Shown here: one piece after another, positions 43,315-51,628 of the stretch
Numbering within the stretch: position 1 is the first letter of the stretch
Layout: each line of letters starts with the position of its first letter
Assembly (NCBI GenBank): GCA_965214975.1
Contig: OZ244055.1
Span: 3,472,001 to 3,536,000 of the forward strand
Direction of reading: 5' to 3'
DNA: 64,000 nt
From: JAJEBT01 sp965214975
GTDB lineage: Bacteria; Pseudomonadota; Alphaproteobacteria; MPNO01; UBA830
Notes under the pieces: model-generated
The model's database searches: none
Told to the model about the DNA's origin: nothing
The model's input: only the letters and a program-made list of their open reading frames with translations
Program-made: the position numbers and the translations under genes

Positions 43315-43782
43315 TCATGTCCGGCGCTCCTCCAGAACCTCGAGAATGGCGTCGACGATCCCGACGTAGCCGGTGCATCTGCAGAGATTGCCCGCCAGTT
43401 CGAGCCGCACCCGCGCCTCGTCGGCACCGGGCAGCCTCAGCACGATGTCGCGGGCCGCGATCAGCATTCCCGGCGTGCAGTAGCCGCACTGCAACGCGTG
43501 GTTCTCGTGGAAGGCCTTTCTGAGCCGGGCCATCGGCTCGTCGTCGTCGAAGCCCTCGATGGTGGTGATCTCCGCGCCCTCGGCGACCACGGCGAAGGCG
43601 ATGCAGGACCGGACCGGCTCGCCGTTCATGAGAACCGTGCAGGCTCCGCAGACGCCGTGCTCGCAGCCCAGATGGGTGCCGGTCAGCCGTCGGCGGTCCC
43701 GCAGAAAGTCCGCGAGCGACAGCCGCGGCTCGACGTCGGCGGACACGGCTTCGCCGTTGACGGTCAGGGACAGTTCGGTCAC
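43315..43782 (-). CDS. coxS: Molybdenum hydroxylase small 2Fe-2S subunit
   Basis: 155 residues of the xanthine-dehydrogenase/CO-dehydrogenase small subunit family. The plant-type cluster ligands are in CEHGVCGACTVLMNG and the second cluster is in CGYCTPGM...CRCTGYVGI. The GTG at 43782 overlaps the stop of the FAD subunit as GTGA. The symbol follows the coxMSL convention and does not imply CO oxidation. Confidence 0.9.
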   Translation of the reverse strand: MTELSLTVNGEAVSADVEPRLSLADFLRDRRRLTGTHLGCEHGVCGACTVLMNGEPVRSCIAFAVVAEGAEITTIEGFDDDEPMARLRKAFHENHALQCGYCTPGMLIAARDIVLRLPGADEARVRLELAGNLCRCTGYVGIVDAILEVLEERRT

Positions 43783-44588
43783 GCGAAAGCCCTCCCTATG
43801 GCGCGGCTGAGGGCCACGGCGTGAATCTGGAGCTCGTAGTCGTCGAATCCGGGGTCGAGTGGCGCCAGCGACTCGCGCCCGTCCGCGACGGACAGCGCGC
43901 GCGCGCCGCCGGCCAGACGCTCCTCGACCGCCGGCACGCGGAACGGCGCGGCTCCGGTCGCTCCGCACACGGCCCGCGGTTCCGGGCCCGCGGTCACGGC
44001 GCCGATCGCGTCGGCGAACTCTCCGGGCTTGCGGCACACCTTGTAGTAGCCCCACGGGCCGTCGAGCCGGGCGAGATCGACGGCGGTCAGGATCTCGTCG
44101 TGACCGAGACCGGTGGCGAACGGTCCGGTCTGGAACCCGTCCAGCGGCATCCTGCGCTCGCCGCCGGGGCCGGACGCGACGACCTCTCCGCCCACGGCGA
44201 GAAGCGCCGACGGCCAGTCCGCCGCCGGATCGGCATGGGCGAGCGATCCGCCGACGGTGCCGCGGTTGCGCACCGAGCGGTAGGCGATCCCGGACGCCAC
44301 GAACCGCATGTAGGCTCCTGTCGCGCCCGGCACCGCGCCGTCCTCGATCCGGGCGTGGGTCACGCGCGCGCCGATCCGGACGCGTCCGTCCCGTTCCTCC
44401 ACCCCGTCCAGACCGTCGACCGCGGAGATGTCCACCAGCCGGTCCGGCTGCGCCAGGCGCAGATTCATCATCGGCCCGAGCGACTGCCCTCCCGCGAGGA
44501 CGCGGAATTCGCCGTCGGCGCCGCCAAGCGTCCGCGCCGCGTCGTCGAGCGATGTCGCCCGTTCGTACTCGAACCGTGCGGGTTTCAT
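43779..44588 (-). CDS. coxM: Molybdenum hydroxylase FAD-binding subunit
   Basis: 269 residues. The FAD motifs of the family are LAGGQSLGPMMNLRL (AGGQS form) near residue 33 and NRGTVGGSLAHADPAADW near residue 110, matching the TIGG loop. Electrons pass through it to the next acceptor. Its ATG at 44588 overlaps the stop of the large-subunit gene (ATGA), so the order is L-M-S, all coupled. Confidence 0.91.
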   Translation of the reverse strand: MKPARFEYERATSLDDAARTLGGADGEFRVLAGGQSLGPMMNLRLAQPDRLVDISAVDGLDGVEERDGRVRIGARVTHARIEDGAVPGATGAYMRFVASGIAYRSVRNRGTVGGSLAHADPAADWPSALLAVGGEVVASGPGGERRMPLDGFQTGPFATGLGHDEILTAVDLARLDGPWGYYKVCRKPGEFADAIGAVTAGPEPRAVCGATGAAPFRVPAVEERLAGGARALSVADGRESLAPLDPGFDDYELQIHAVALSRAIGRAFA

Positions 44589-46939
44589 GTCTCTCGTCCT
44601 CCGCCGTTTGCGCCATGGAGCGCCTCCAGCACCCGTCGCGGCGTGAAAGGCGTCTGCCGGATCTCCCCGCCGACCGGTCTCAGCGCGTCGTTGATGGCGT
44701 TGCCGACGGCCGCGGGGACCGGGATCGTCCCGCCCTCGCCCATCCCCTTGATTCCGAATTCGGTGTACGGCGAAGGCGTCTCCGTGTGGGCGATCCGGTA
44801 GCGCGGAGCCTCGCCCGCGCCCGGCATCATGTAGTCCGCGAAGGTCGACGCGAGAGGTTGGCCGGCGGCGTCGTAGCCCGATTCCTCCAGAAGCGCCGTT
44901 CCGATGCCCTGGGTCGCTCCGCCGAAGGTCTGCGCCTCGACGATCATCGGATTCACCATGGTTCCGCAGTCCTCGACGATGGCGTAGTCGAGCACCTCGA
45001 CGTCCCCGGTGTCGGGGTCGACCGCCACGATGCAGGCGTGGGTGGCGTAGGTGAACGCGCCGGAATCGGGATCGGGCCGGTATCCCATGGTGACCTCCAC
45101 CCCGCCCTGGTCGACATCCTCGGGCAACTCGTCGGGGTTGAGATACCAGACGCGGCCGATCTCCGCGAACGAGACCTCGCCGCGGGCGCTCACCACCTTT
45201 CCGTCCCTGACCTTCGCCTCTCCGGGCCCGCACTGCATCAGATGCGCACCGATGATCTCCATGCGCTCGGCGAGCGCGCGGCAGGCCCGCGCCGTCGCGC
45301 CGCCCGCCATGACCATGCTGCGCGAGGCGTAGGTGCCCGTCGAATAGGGCGTGAGTCCGGTGTCGCCGTGGGTCACCGCGACGTCGGCGGGGTCTATGCC
45401 GAGGATCTCGTGGGCCATCTGCGCCATCGTCGTTTCCATGCCCTGGCCGTGACTCTGCACGCCGATGCGCAGCTCGAGGCCGCCGTCCGGAGTGAGACGG
45501 ACCGTCGCCTGTTCGTAGCCCGGAACCATCTTGACGCCCCAGCTCGCGAAAACCGACGTGCCGTGCGAGGTCTGCTCGACGTAGGAGCCGAACCCGATCC
45601 CGATCAGCCTGCCGTCCGGCTCGGGTTCTTTCTGGCGCCGCCGCACGTCGTCGAGCCGGATCAGGCTTGCCGCCCGCCGCACCGCATCCGCGTAGTCGCC
45701 GCTGTCGAACTGCTTTTTCGCGATCGACAGGAACGGCATGGCCTCTGCCCTGACCATGTTCATGGCCCGGACCTCGTGGGGTTCGCGCCCGATCTCGCGG
45801 GCGAGAGCGTCGACGGTCATCTCGACGGCGTAGCAGACCCCCGGCCGGGCCACGCCGCGATAGGGAAGAAGAGGCGGCTTGTTGGTCGTCACCGTCCGCG
45901 TCCGGCAACGGTAGGCCTCGAGATCGTAGGGCCCCGGCAGGTTGCCGTGAGCCATCGCGCCCTCGAGGCCGTTGGTGAACGGATAGGCCGAATAGGCGCC
46001 GGCGTCCACCGTCACCTCGCAGTCGAGGCCGAGCATGCGGCCCTCCGGCGTGGCGTGGACGGCCACGCGGTAATGATGCTCGCGGCAGTTGGCGCCCGCG
46101 ACCAGATGTTCGCGGCGATCCTCGACCCAGCGCACGGGGCGCCGCAGACGGCACGCGAGCCACCCGGCGACGAGCTCCTCCGCCTGCAGCACCACCTTGT
46201 AGCCGAAGCCGCCGCCGACGTCCGGCGCGATCACCCGCACCTGACGCTGTTCGAGACCGAGAAACTCGGCGAGCCCGTTGCGGATCAGATGCGGCACCTG
46301 CGTCGACGTCCACATCACGAGCTGGTCGGTGCGGTCGTCCCATTCGGCGAACACGGCCTTGCCTTCCATCGGGTTCATGGCCTGGCGCGCCATGCGGTAC
46401 TCCCGCCTCACGACGACGGCGGCGCGGTCCGCGATGCCCTCGAAGCCCTCGTCGGAAAACGTCTCCATGACGATGTTGTCGTTCCAGCCGTCGTGAATGC
46501 GCGGCGCGTCGGGAGCCGCCGCTTCCAGCATGTCGGTGACGGCCGGAAGGGGCTCGCACTCGACCTCGACCAGAGCGGCCAGATCCTCCGCCTCGGCCCG
46601 GCTGTCGGCGACGCAGACCGCGACCGGCTCGCCGACGAACCGGATCCTGCCGACGGCGAGAGCCGGATAGTCCGCCGCCTTGTACCCCGGCAGGCTGGAC
46701 GGCGCGCGCATGGGCTGGAGGCCGGCCAGATCCGCCGAACCGAAGACGGCATCCTCGAATCCGGCGGGTTTCGTCACCGAGACGAGACGGGCATGCGCTT
46801 CGGCGCCGCGGACGAACGCGAGTTCCTTCTGGCCCGGCCGCTGGAAATCTCCGGTGAACCTTCCCGCGCCGCGCAGGTGCCGCTCGTCCTCCTTGCGCAG
46901 CACGCGGGCGCCGACGCCCGAACCGCCACCGTCCGCCAT
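44585..46939 (-). CDS. coxL: Molybdenum hydroxylase large (Mo-cofactor) subunit
   Basis: 784-residue catalytic subunit of the xanthine oxidase family. It has the DVGGGFGYK motif, the PYRGVARPGVCYAVE loop and the KGMGEGGTIPVP stretch with the catalytic glutamate. The loop that reads AYRCSFR in true aerobic CO dehydrogenase (form I) is PYRGVAR here, so it resembles the unassigned form II enzymes that act on other substrates. The start at 46939 (MADGGGSG) is followed by the family-typical VLRKEDERHLRGAGRF. No assembly genes (coxD/E/F or xdhC) lie in the window. Confidence 0.92.
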   Translation of the reverse strand: MADGGGSGVGARVLRKEDERHLRGAGRFTGDFQRPGQKELAFVRGAEAHARLVSVTKPAGFEDAVFGSADLAGLQPMRAPSSLPGYKAADYPALAVGRIRFVGEPVAVCVADSRAEAEDLAALVEVECEPLPAVTDMLEAAAPDAPRIHDGWNDNIVMETFSDEGFEGIADRAAVVVRREYRMARQAMNPMEGKAVFAEWDDRTDQLVMWTSTQVPHLIRNGLAEFLGLEQRQVRVIAPDVGGGFGYKVVLQAEELVAGWLACRLRRPVRWVEDRREHLVAGANCREHHYRVAVHATPEGRMLGLDCEVTVDAGAYSAYPFTNGLEGAMAHGNLPGPYDLEAYRCRTRTVTTNKPPLLPYRGVARPGVCYAVEMTVDALAREIGREPHEVRAMNMVRAEAMPFLSIAKKQFDSGDYADAVRRAASLIRLDDVRRRQKEPEPDGRLIGIGFGSYVEQTSHGTSVFASWGVKMVPGYEQATVRLTPDGGLELRIGVQSHGQGMETTMAQMAHEILGIDPADVAVTHGDTGLTPYSTGTYASRSMVMAGGATARACRALAERMEIIGAHLMQCGPGEAKVRDGKVVSARGEVSFAEIGRVWYLNPDELPEDVDQGGVEVTMGYRPDPDSGAFTYATHACIVAVDPDTGDVEVLDYAIVEDCGTMVNPMIVEAQTFGGATQGIGTALLEESGYDAAGQPLASTFADYMMPGAGEAPRYRIAHTETPSPYTEFGIKGMGEGGTIPVPAAVGNAINDALRPVGGEIRQTPFTPRRVLEALHGANGGGRET

Positions 46940-46942
46940 GCT

Positions 46943-47464
46943 TCAGGCCTCCCGGGTCACCGGCATCAACGCGTGAAACGGTATCAGCATCACCAGCGCA
47001 AGCGCAACCTTCACCGCGTAGTCGCCGATGCCGAGCGTGACCCACGGCAGGCCGGTTCCGGCGAACGCGATCGGGAAGAACAGCGCGGTGTCGAGCGCCG
47101 AGGCGGTCAGCGACGAAACCAGCGGCGGCATCCACCATCTGCGGTCGCTGCGGATGCGGTCGAAGATGACGACGTCGAGGAGCTGCGCCGCCAGGAACGC
47201 GATGCCGGAGGCGACCGCGACGCGCGGCGTGGCCAGCGCGACGGAAAGCGCGACCGCGAGCGCGAATCCCGCGTAGACGACGCGGCGCGCGCGCTCCGGA
47301 CCGTACGCCCGGTTGGCCAGATCGGTCACCAGAAACGCGACCGGATAGGTGAACGAACCCCAGGTCAGCCAGTCGCCGATCGGATGCTGCACCAGAACGT
47401 TGGAGCAGGCGACCACCGCGGCCATGGCCGCGACGCCGACCGCCGTTCCCCGCGCCGCGCTCAT
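46943..47464 (-). CDS. VUT-family queuosine precursor transporter
   Basis: 173-residue inner-membrane protein with about six helices, member of the VUT/YhhQ group that imports queuosine precursors. Typical stretches are FTYPVAFLVTDLANRAYGPERARRVVY and AAQLLDVVIFDRIR (in pieces), followed by a helix-rich tail. Queuosine genes queA, tgt and queG are only a few kb away, which supports the role. It lies three bases upstream of coxL, so it may be read with the Mo hydroxylase operon. Confidence 0.87.
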   Translation of the reverse strand: MSAARGTAVGVAAMAAVVACSNVLVQHPIGDWLTWGSFTYPVAFLVTDLANRAYGPERARRVVYAGFALAVALSVALATPRVAVASGIAFLAAQLLDVVIFDRIRSDRRWWMPPLVSSLTASALDTALFFPIAFAGTGLPWVTLGIGDYAVKVALALVMLIPFHALMPVTREA

Positions 47465-47477
47465 GCCGGCCCGATCC

Positions 47478-47825
47478 TCACAGGATCCCGAGCACGTTCT
47501 CCGGTGGGCGCCCGAGAGCGAACCGTCCGGCGTTCTCCACCACCGGGCGCTCGATCAGGACCGGGTGCGCCGCCATGGCCTCGATCAGCGCGTCCCGGCC
47601 GAGATCCCCGGCATCGAGGCCGAGTTCCCGGTAGACGGTCTCCTTCCGGCGCATGAGGCCGCGGGGCTCGAGACCGAGTCCCGCGAGAATCCGGGAGATT
47701 TCCGCCGCGCTCGGCGGCGTCTTGAGATACTCCACGATTTCGGGATCGACGCCCCTGGCCTCGAGAAGGTCGAGCGTGGCCCGCGACTTCGAGCAGCGCG
47801 GGTTGTGATAGATCTTCACGGGCAA
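47478..47825 (-). CDS. ArsC/Spx-family protein (arsenate reductase-like)
   Basis: 115 residues starting at a TTG (47825) with AAGGA at the right distance; a longer GTG start at 47870 has no ribosome site. The active cysteine is in YHNPRCSKSRATL and the RRKETVYRELGL region matches the family's middle (LIRTKE-like). An arginine in IERPVVENAGRFALGRP fits ArsC enzymes of the YfgD type. Glutaredoxin-linked arsenate reduction or Spx-like regulation are both possible. No ars genes are near. Confidence 0.83.
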   Translation of the reverse strand: MPVKIYHNPRCSKSRATLDLLEARGVDPEIVEYLKTPPSAAEISRILAGLGLEPRGLMRRKETVYRELGLDAGDLGRDALIEAMAAHPVLIERPVVENAGRFALGRPPENVLGIL

Positions 47826-47906
47826 GGTCGTTTCCTTCGTCCGGGCGTCGGCAAGTGATGCCCAGCCCACGGCGGGGAGTCAACACGACCTCCGCGCCCG
47901 GCGGCG

Positions 47907-48878
47907 TCATTCCTCCACGAGCGCGGCCGCCCTGCGCACCAGACCGCTGTCGGCGTTCGGGGAACGGGAGTCCTCCCCCACCATGCGCCGCCACGCCCGC
48001 GCGCCGCGCAGACCGCGGAACAGGCCGAGCGTGTGGCGCGTCAACGCGGGAAGCGGAACGCCGTCGGCGAGCTCCCGGTCGACGTGGGGGAGATAGCCGT
48101 CGAGCGCCGCATGGCGCGAAGGCGGAGGCCGGCCGCCGAGGATCTCCGCCTCGATCCGGGCCAGCAGCCACGGATTCTCGTAGGCTGCCCGTCCGATCAT
48201 GACGCCGTCGACGTGCCGAAGATGCGCCTTGACGCCGTCGACCCCCGTGATGCCGCCGTTGATCACCACCTCCAGTTCCGGGAATTCGGACTTGAGGCGA
48301 TAGACCGTCTCGTGGCGAAGCGGCGGGATCTCCCGGTTCTCGCGGGGGCTCAGACCCTTCAGCCAGGCCTTTCGGGCATGCACGATGAACACCCCGCAAC
48401 CGCCTTCGGCGACCGTCTCGACGAAACCGCGGAAATGGTCCCACGAATCGTTGTCGTCGACCCCGATGCGGGTCTTGACCGTCACGGGAAGGTCGACCGC
48501 CACCCTCATGGCGCGAACGCAGGCGGCGACCAGCGCTGGGTCGTTCATCAGGCAGGCGCCGAAACGGGCGTTCCGGACGCGGTCGCTTGGACAGCCGACG
48601 TTGAGGTTGATCTCGTCGTACCCGTGACAGGCCGCCATCGCCGCGCAACGGGCAAGCGCGTCCGGGTCCGAGCCTCCGAGTTGCAAGGCGACCGGCTTCT
48701 CGAGCGTGTCGAACCGGAGAAAGCGGCCGGCATCGCCGTGCAGCAGCGCGCCGGTCGTGATCATCTCGCTGTAGAGGAGAACCGACGGGGAGATCTGGCG
48801 AAGAAAATAGCGGTCATGCCGGTCCGTGCGCCCCATCATCGGCGCAACGGAAACCCTCGCATGTCGATCCGTTCGCAT
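47907..48878 (-). CDS. dusA: tRNA-dihydrouridine synthase A
   Basis: 323-residue FMN enzyme that reduces uridines in the tRNA D-loop. Features are VAPMMGRTDRHDRYFLR near the start, the catalytic cysteine C96 in NLNVGCPSDR and VFIVHARKAWLKGLSPRENR. The INGGITG loop and VDGVMIGRAAYENPW follow. This matches DusA, which has the ARKAWL...NREIPPL motif. The ATG at 48878 gives the normal N-terminus. Confidence 0.95.
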   Translation of the reverse strand: MRTDRHARVSVAPMMGRTDRHDRYFLRQISPSVLLYSEMITTGALLHGDAGRFLRFDTLEKPVALQLGGSDPDALARCAAMAACHGYDEINLNVGCPSDRVRNARFGACLMNDPALVAACVRAMRVAVDLPVTVKTRIGVDDNDSWDHFRGFVETVAEGGCGVFIVHARKAWLKGLSPRENREIPPLRHETVYRLKSEFPELEVVINGGITGVDGVKAHLRHVDGVMIGRAAYENPWLLARIEAEILGGRPPPSRHAALDGYLPHVDRELADGVPLPALTRHTLGLFRGLRGARAWRRMVGEDSRSPNADSGLVRRAAALVEE

Positions 48879-49374
48879 TTTTTCGTGTCTTCAAGCCGTT
48901 GAAGGCGGACGCCGCCACGCCGGGATGCGCCCCGACATTCCCGGTTCCGCCCTCCCGCCACCACCCGTTGGGCACGCGGCGTGCACGAAAACGGACGCCG
49001 TCACCGGACTTCCCTCCCGCGCCTGCCGGATCCGGAGCGGACAGAAGGGCCGCCACGCGAGCGAGGCGTTCCTCCGTCGCGACGACACCCGTAGCCGGGC
49101 CCGCCGGGCGGATCAGGGTCGGGGCCGGACAAGTCGCCCGTTTCCCGCCCCGGACCTTCGACGGCCTCGTCGCCCTTCATATAATCGCTATGCGCGAAAC
49201 AGGGAAACCGCGGCGGCGGCCCCTGTTCCGGCCGGAGGCCTGACCGGCGGCGACCCGGCACTGCGGCGACGAGGGCGGAAGGAACAGCCGGGCCCTCCGC
49301 CTCGATGCCCCGGACGCGCTGCGGAAGGTGCGGGCGCGCGCCGGAGTCCGGGTTCGCGCGCGACGTGCGGATCG
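48879..49374. other. Gene-free stretch between dusA and queG
   Basis: About 496 bases upstream of dusA and downstream of queG, both read on the minus strand. No protein-coding frame is convincing. A perfect TATAAT (49180-49185, plus strand) stands out in the G+C-rich surroundings, but the -35 before it (TTCGAC) is poor. Confidence 0.4.
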
Positions 49375-50490
49375 TCAACCGGCACGACCGCCGGCCTCCC
49401 ATTCCGCCCGCACGGCGGCGTCTTCCTCGCTGCCGCTTTTTCGCGCGCGCAGCGCGCGGAAGCTGCGCAACGGGAGAAGCCGGCCGAGCGCCCACACGGC
49501 CATCGCCCGCACCAGCGGCGACGGGTCGTCGAGAAGAGCCATGGCCGACGGCGCCAGATCCGGCGATCCGCTGTTGCCCGCGGCGATCAGCGCGTTGCGC
49601 ACGAACCGGTCGCGGCCGAGCCGCTTGACCGGCGATCCCGAGAACAGGGCCCGGAAACCCGCGTCGTCGAGCGCGCAGTAGTCCTTCAGGAGCGGGGCGG
49701 AGACGCCGGGGCCCGGGCCGAACTCCGCATGCCCGGTCGCGCGCGCGAACTTGTTCCACGGGCACACGGCGAGGCAGTCGTCGCAGCCGTACACGCGGTT
49801 GCCCATCGCGACCCGGAACTCGCGCGCGATGTGCCCCTTGTGCTCGATCGTCAGATAGGAGATGCAGCGCGTCGCGTCGAGCCGGTAGGGGGCGGGAAAG
49901 GCGGCGGTCGGGCAGGCGTCGAGACAGCGCCGGCACCGTCCGCAACGGTCGGTCTCCGGCGTGTCGGGCGGAATGTCGAGCGTGGTGAAGATCTCGCCCA
50001 GAAACGTCCAGGATCCGAACGTGCGCGACACCAGGTTGGTGTGCTTGCCCTGCCAGCCGATCCCGGCGCGCGACGCGACGGGCTTTTCCATCACCGGCGC
50101 GGTGTCGACGAACAGCTTGACCTCGCAGCCGTGGGTCTCGGCGATCCAGCGCGCGAGTCGGCGCAGGCGCTTCTTCATGACGTCGTGGTAGTCGCGCCCC
50201 CTCGCGTACACCGAGATCGCGCCGCGGTCGGCGCGGCGAAGGGCGTCGAGGGGATCCTCGCCGGGCCCGTAGTTCATCGCCACGGCCACGATGCTCCTGA
50301 CGTCGGGCCAGAGCGCCGACGGCGAGCGGCGCCGGGCGTTGTCGAGCCACCCCATGTCGCCGTGATAGCCCCGCGCCAGATAGGCCGCGAGGTTCTCCCC
50401 GGCGTCGGCGACGTCGGGGCCCGCGAAGCCCACCGCGTCGAAGCCGAGCGCGAGCGCCCGGTCGCGGATCCCGCCGCGGAGGTTCACCAT
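49375..50490 (-). CDS. queG: Epoxyqueuosine reductase
   Basis: 371-residue cobalamin-dependent Fe-S enzyme that makes the last step to queuosine in tRNA. The catalytic aspartate is in KLFVDTAPVMEKPVA, followed by AGIGWQGKHTNLVSR. Two 4Fe-4S clusters come from CGRCRRCLDACPTAAF and CDDCLAVCPWNKFA. A HEAT-like C-terminal part (SPDLAPSAMALLDDPSPLVR) is typical of longer QueG forms. It ends the queA-tgt-queG row. A relative of the same fold, the RdhA-like protein, lies 10 kb away. Confidence 0.95.
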   Translation of the reverse strand: MVNLRGGIRDRALALGFDAVGFAGPDVADAGENLAAYLARGYHGDMGWLDNARRRSPSALWPDVRSIVAVAMNYGPGEDPLDALRRADRGAISVYARGRDYHDVMKKRLRRLARWIAETHGCEVKLFVDTAPVMEKPVASRAGIGWQGKHTNLVSRTFGSWTFLGEIFTTLDIPPDTPETDRCGRCRRCLDACPTAAFPAPYRLDATRCISYLTIEHKGHIAREFRVAMGNRVYGCDDCLAVCPWNKFARATGHAEFGPGPGVSAPLLKDYCALDDAGFRALFSGSPVKRLGRDRFVRNALIAAGNSGSPDLAPSAMALLDDPSPLVRAMAVWALGRLLPLRSFRALRARKSGSEEDAAVRAEWEAGGRAG

Positions 50491-50500
50491 TCGCCCGTCC

Positions 50501-51628
50501 TCACGGCGGGTCGAGGTCGCCCTCGGCCTGCCGGGCGCGGAAATCCGCGGCGAAGGCGCCGAGAGCGCCGGCCTCGATCGCGGCGCGCAGGCCTCCCATC
50601 ACCTCCTGGTAGTAATGCAGGTTGTGCATCGTCAGCAGAATCGGCCCGAGCATTTCCCGCGCCTTGAACAGATGATGCAGATAGGCCCGGCTGGCGTCCC
50701 CGACCAGCGGGTAGGAGCTGTCCGGATCCAGCGGCCGGGGGTCCGCGGCATGACGCGCGTTTCGGATGTTGACGGTGCCGCGGCGCGTGAATGCCTGGCC
50801 CGTGCGCCCGGATCTCGTCGGCAGCACGCAGTCGAACATGTCGACGCCGCGCTCGACGGCGCCGACGATGTCGGCGGGGGTTCCGACCCCCATGAGATAG
50901 CGCGGCCGGTTCCGCGGGAGGTGTTCGGCGGTGTCCTCGACGACCCGGAACATCGCCTCCTGCCCCTCGCCGACGGCGAGCCCGCCCAAGGCGTATCCGT
51001 CGAAGCCGAGATCCGTCAGCGCCCGGGCGGATTCGCGGCGCAGGCCGCCGACCGTCCCGCCCTGCACGATGCCGAACAGCCCGTAACCCGGACGAGGCGC
51101 GAACGCCTCCCGGCAGCGTTCCGCCCAGCGCATCGACAGGCGCATCGATTCGGCCGTCGTCTCCTCGTCGGCTCCGTGCGGCGTGCATTCGTCGAGAGCC
51201 ATCGTGATCGTCGCGTCGAGAAGGCGCTGGATCCCGATCGACCTCTCGGGCGTGAGCATGTGCGGGGCTCCGTCGACATGCGAACGGAAGGCGACGCCTT
51301 CCTCCGACAGCGTCCGGAGCTTCGAGAGCGACATGATCTGGAAGCCTCCGGAATCCGTCAGCACCGGACCGCGCCAGCCCATGAAGGCCCGCAGCCCGCC
51401 CAGCGCGGCCACGGTCTCGGCCCCGGGCCGCAGCATGAGATGGTAGGTGTTTCCGAGGACGATCCGGGCTCCTGTGCGCTCCACCGCATCGACCGTCATG
51501 CCCTTCACGGTCGCGGCCGTGCCCACGGGCATGAAGGCCGGGGTGTCGACGACGCCATGCGCCGTCGACAGGCGTCCGCGCCGGGCGCGACCGTCGGTCG
51601 CCAGAAGCTCGAAGCCGAACGCCGTCAC
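50501..51628 (-). CDS. tgt: tRNA-guanine transglycosylase lacking the zinc cysteines
   Basis: 375-residue TIM-barrel enzyme that swaps guanine for preQ1 at tRNA position 34. Substrate and catalytic motifs are intact: VLTDSGGFQIMSL, the nucleophile aspartate in DMFDCVLPTRSGRTGQAFT, and LGGLAVGEG. The zinc site is changed: where the family has CxCxxC, this protein reads DSSYPLVGDASRAYLHHL, with all three cysteines replaced by S, Y and V; the fourth ligand position, H in TMHNLHYY, is kept. The GTG at 51628 overlaps the queA stop (GTGA). Its operon mates are queA and queG. Confidence 0.93.
   Translation of the reverse strand: MTAFGFELLATDGRARRGRLSTAHGVVDTPAFMPVGTAATVKGMTVDAVERTGARIVLGNTYHLMLRPGAETVAALGGLRAFMGWRGPVLTDSGGFQIMSLSKLRTLSEEGVAFRSHVDGAPHMLTPERSIGIQRLLDATITMALDECTPHGADEETTAESMRLSMRWAERCREAFAPRPGYGLFGIVQGGTVGGLRRESARALTDLGFDGYALGGLAVGEGQEAMFRVVEDTAEHLPRNRPRYLMGVGTPADIVGAVERGVDMFDCVLPTRSGRTGQAFTRRGTVNIRNARHAADPRPLDPDSSYPLVGDASRAYLHHLFKAREMLGPILLTMHNLHYYQEVMGGLRAAIEAGALGAFAADFRARQAEGDLDPP

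Noticed and set aside
43315..46939. True aerobic CO dehydrogenase
   Set aside because: The large subunit lacks the AYRCSFR loop; the coxMSL symbols are kept only as family labels.
48814..49385. Short minus-strand open frames in the dusA-queG gap as a small gene
   Set aside because: No ribosome site and an arginine/proline-rich composition; not supported.
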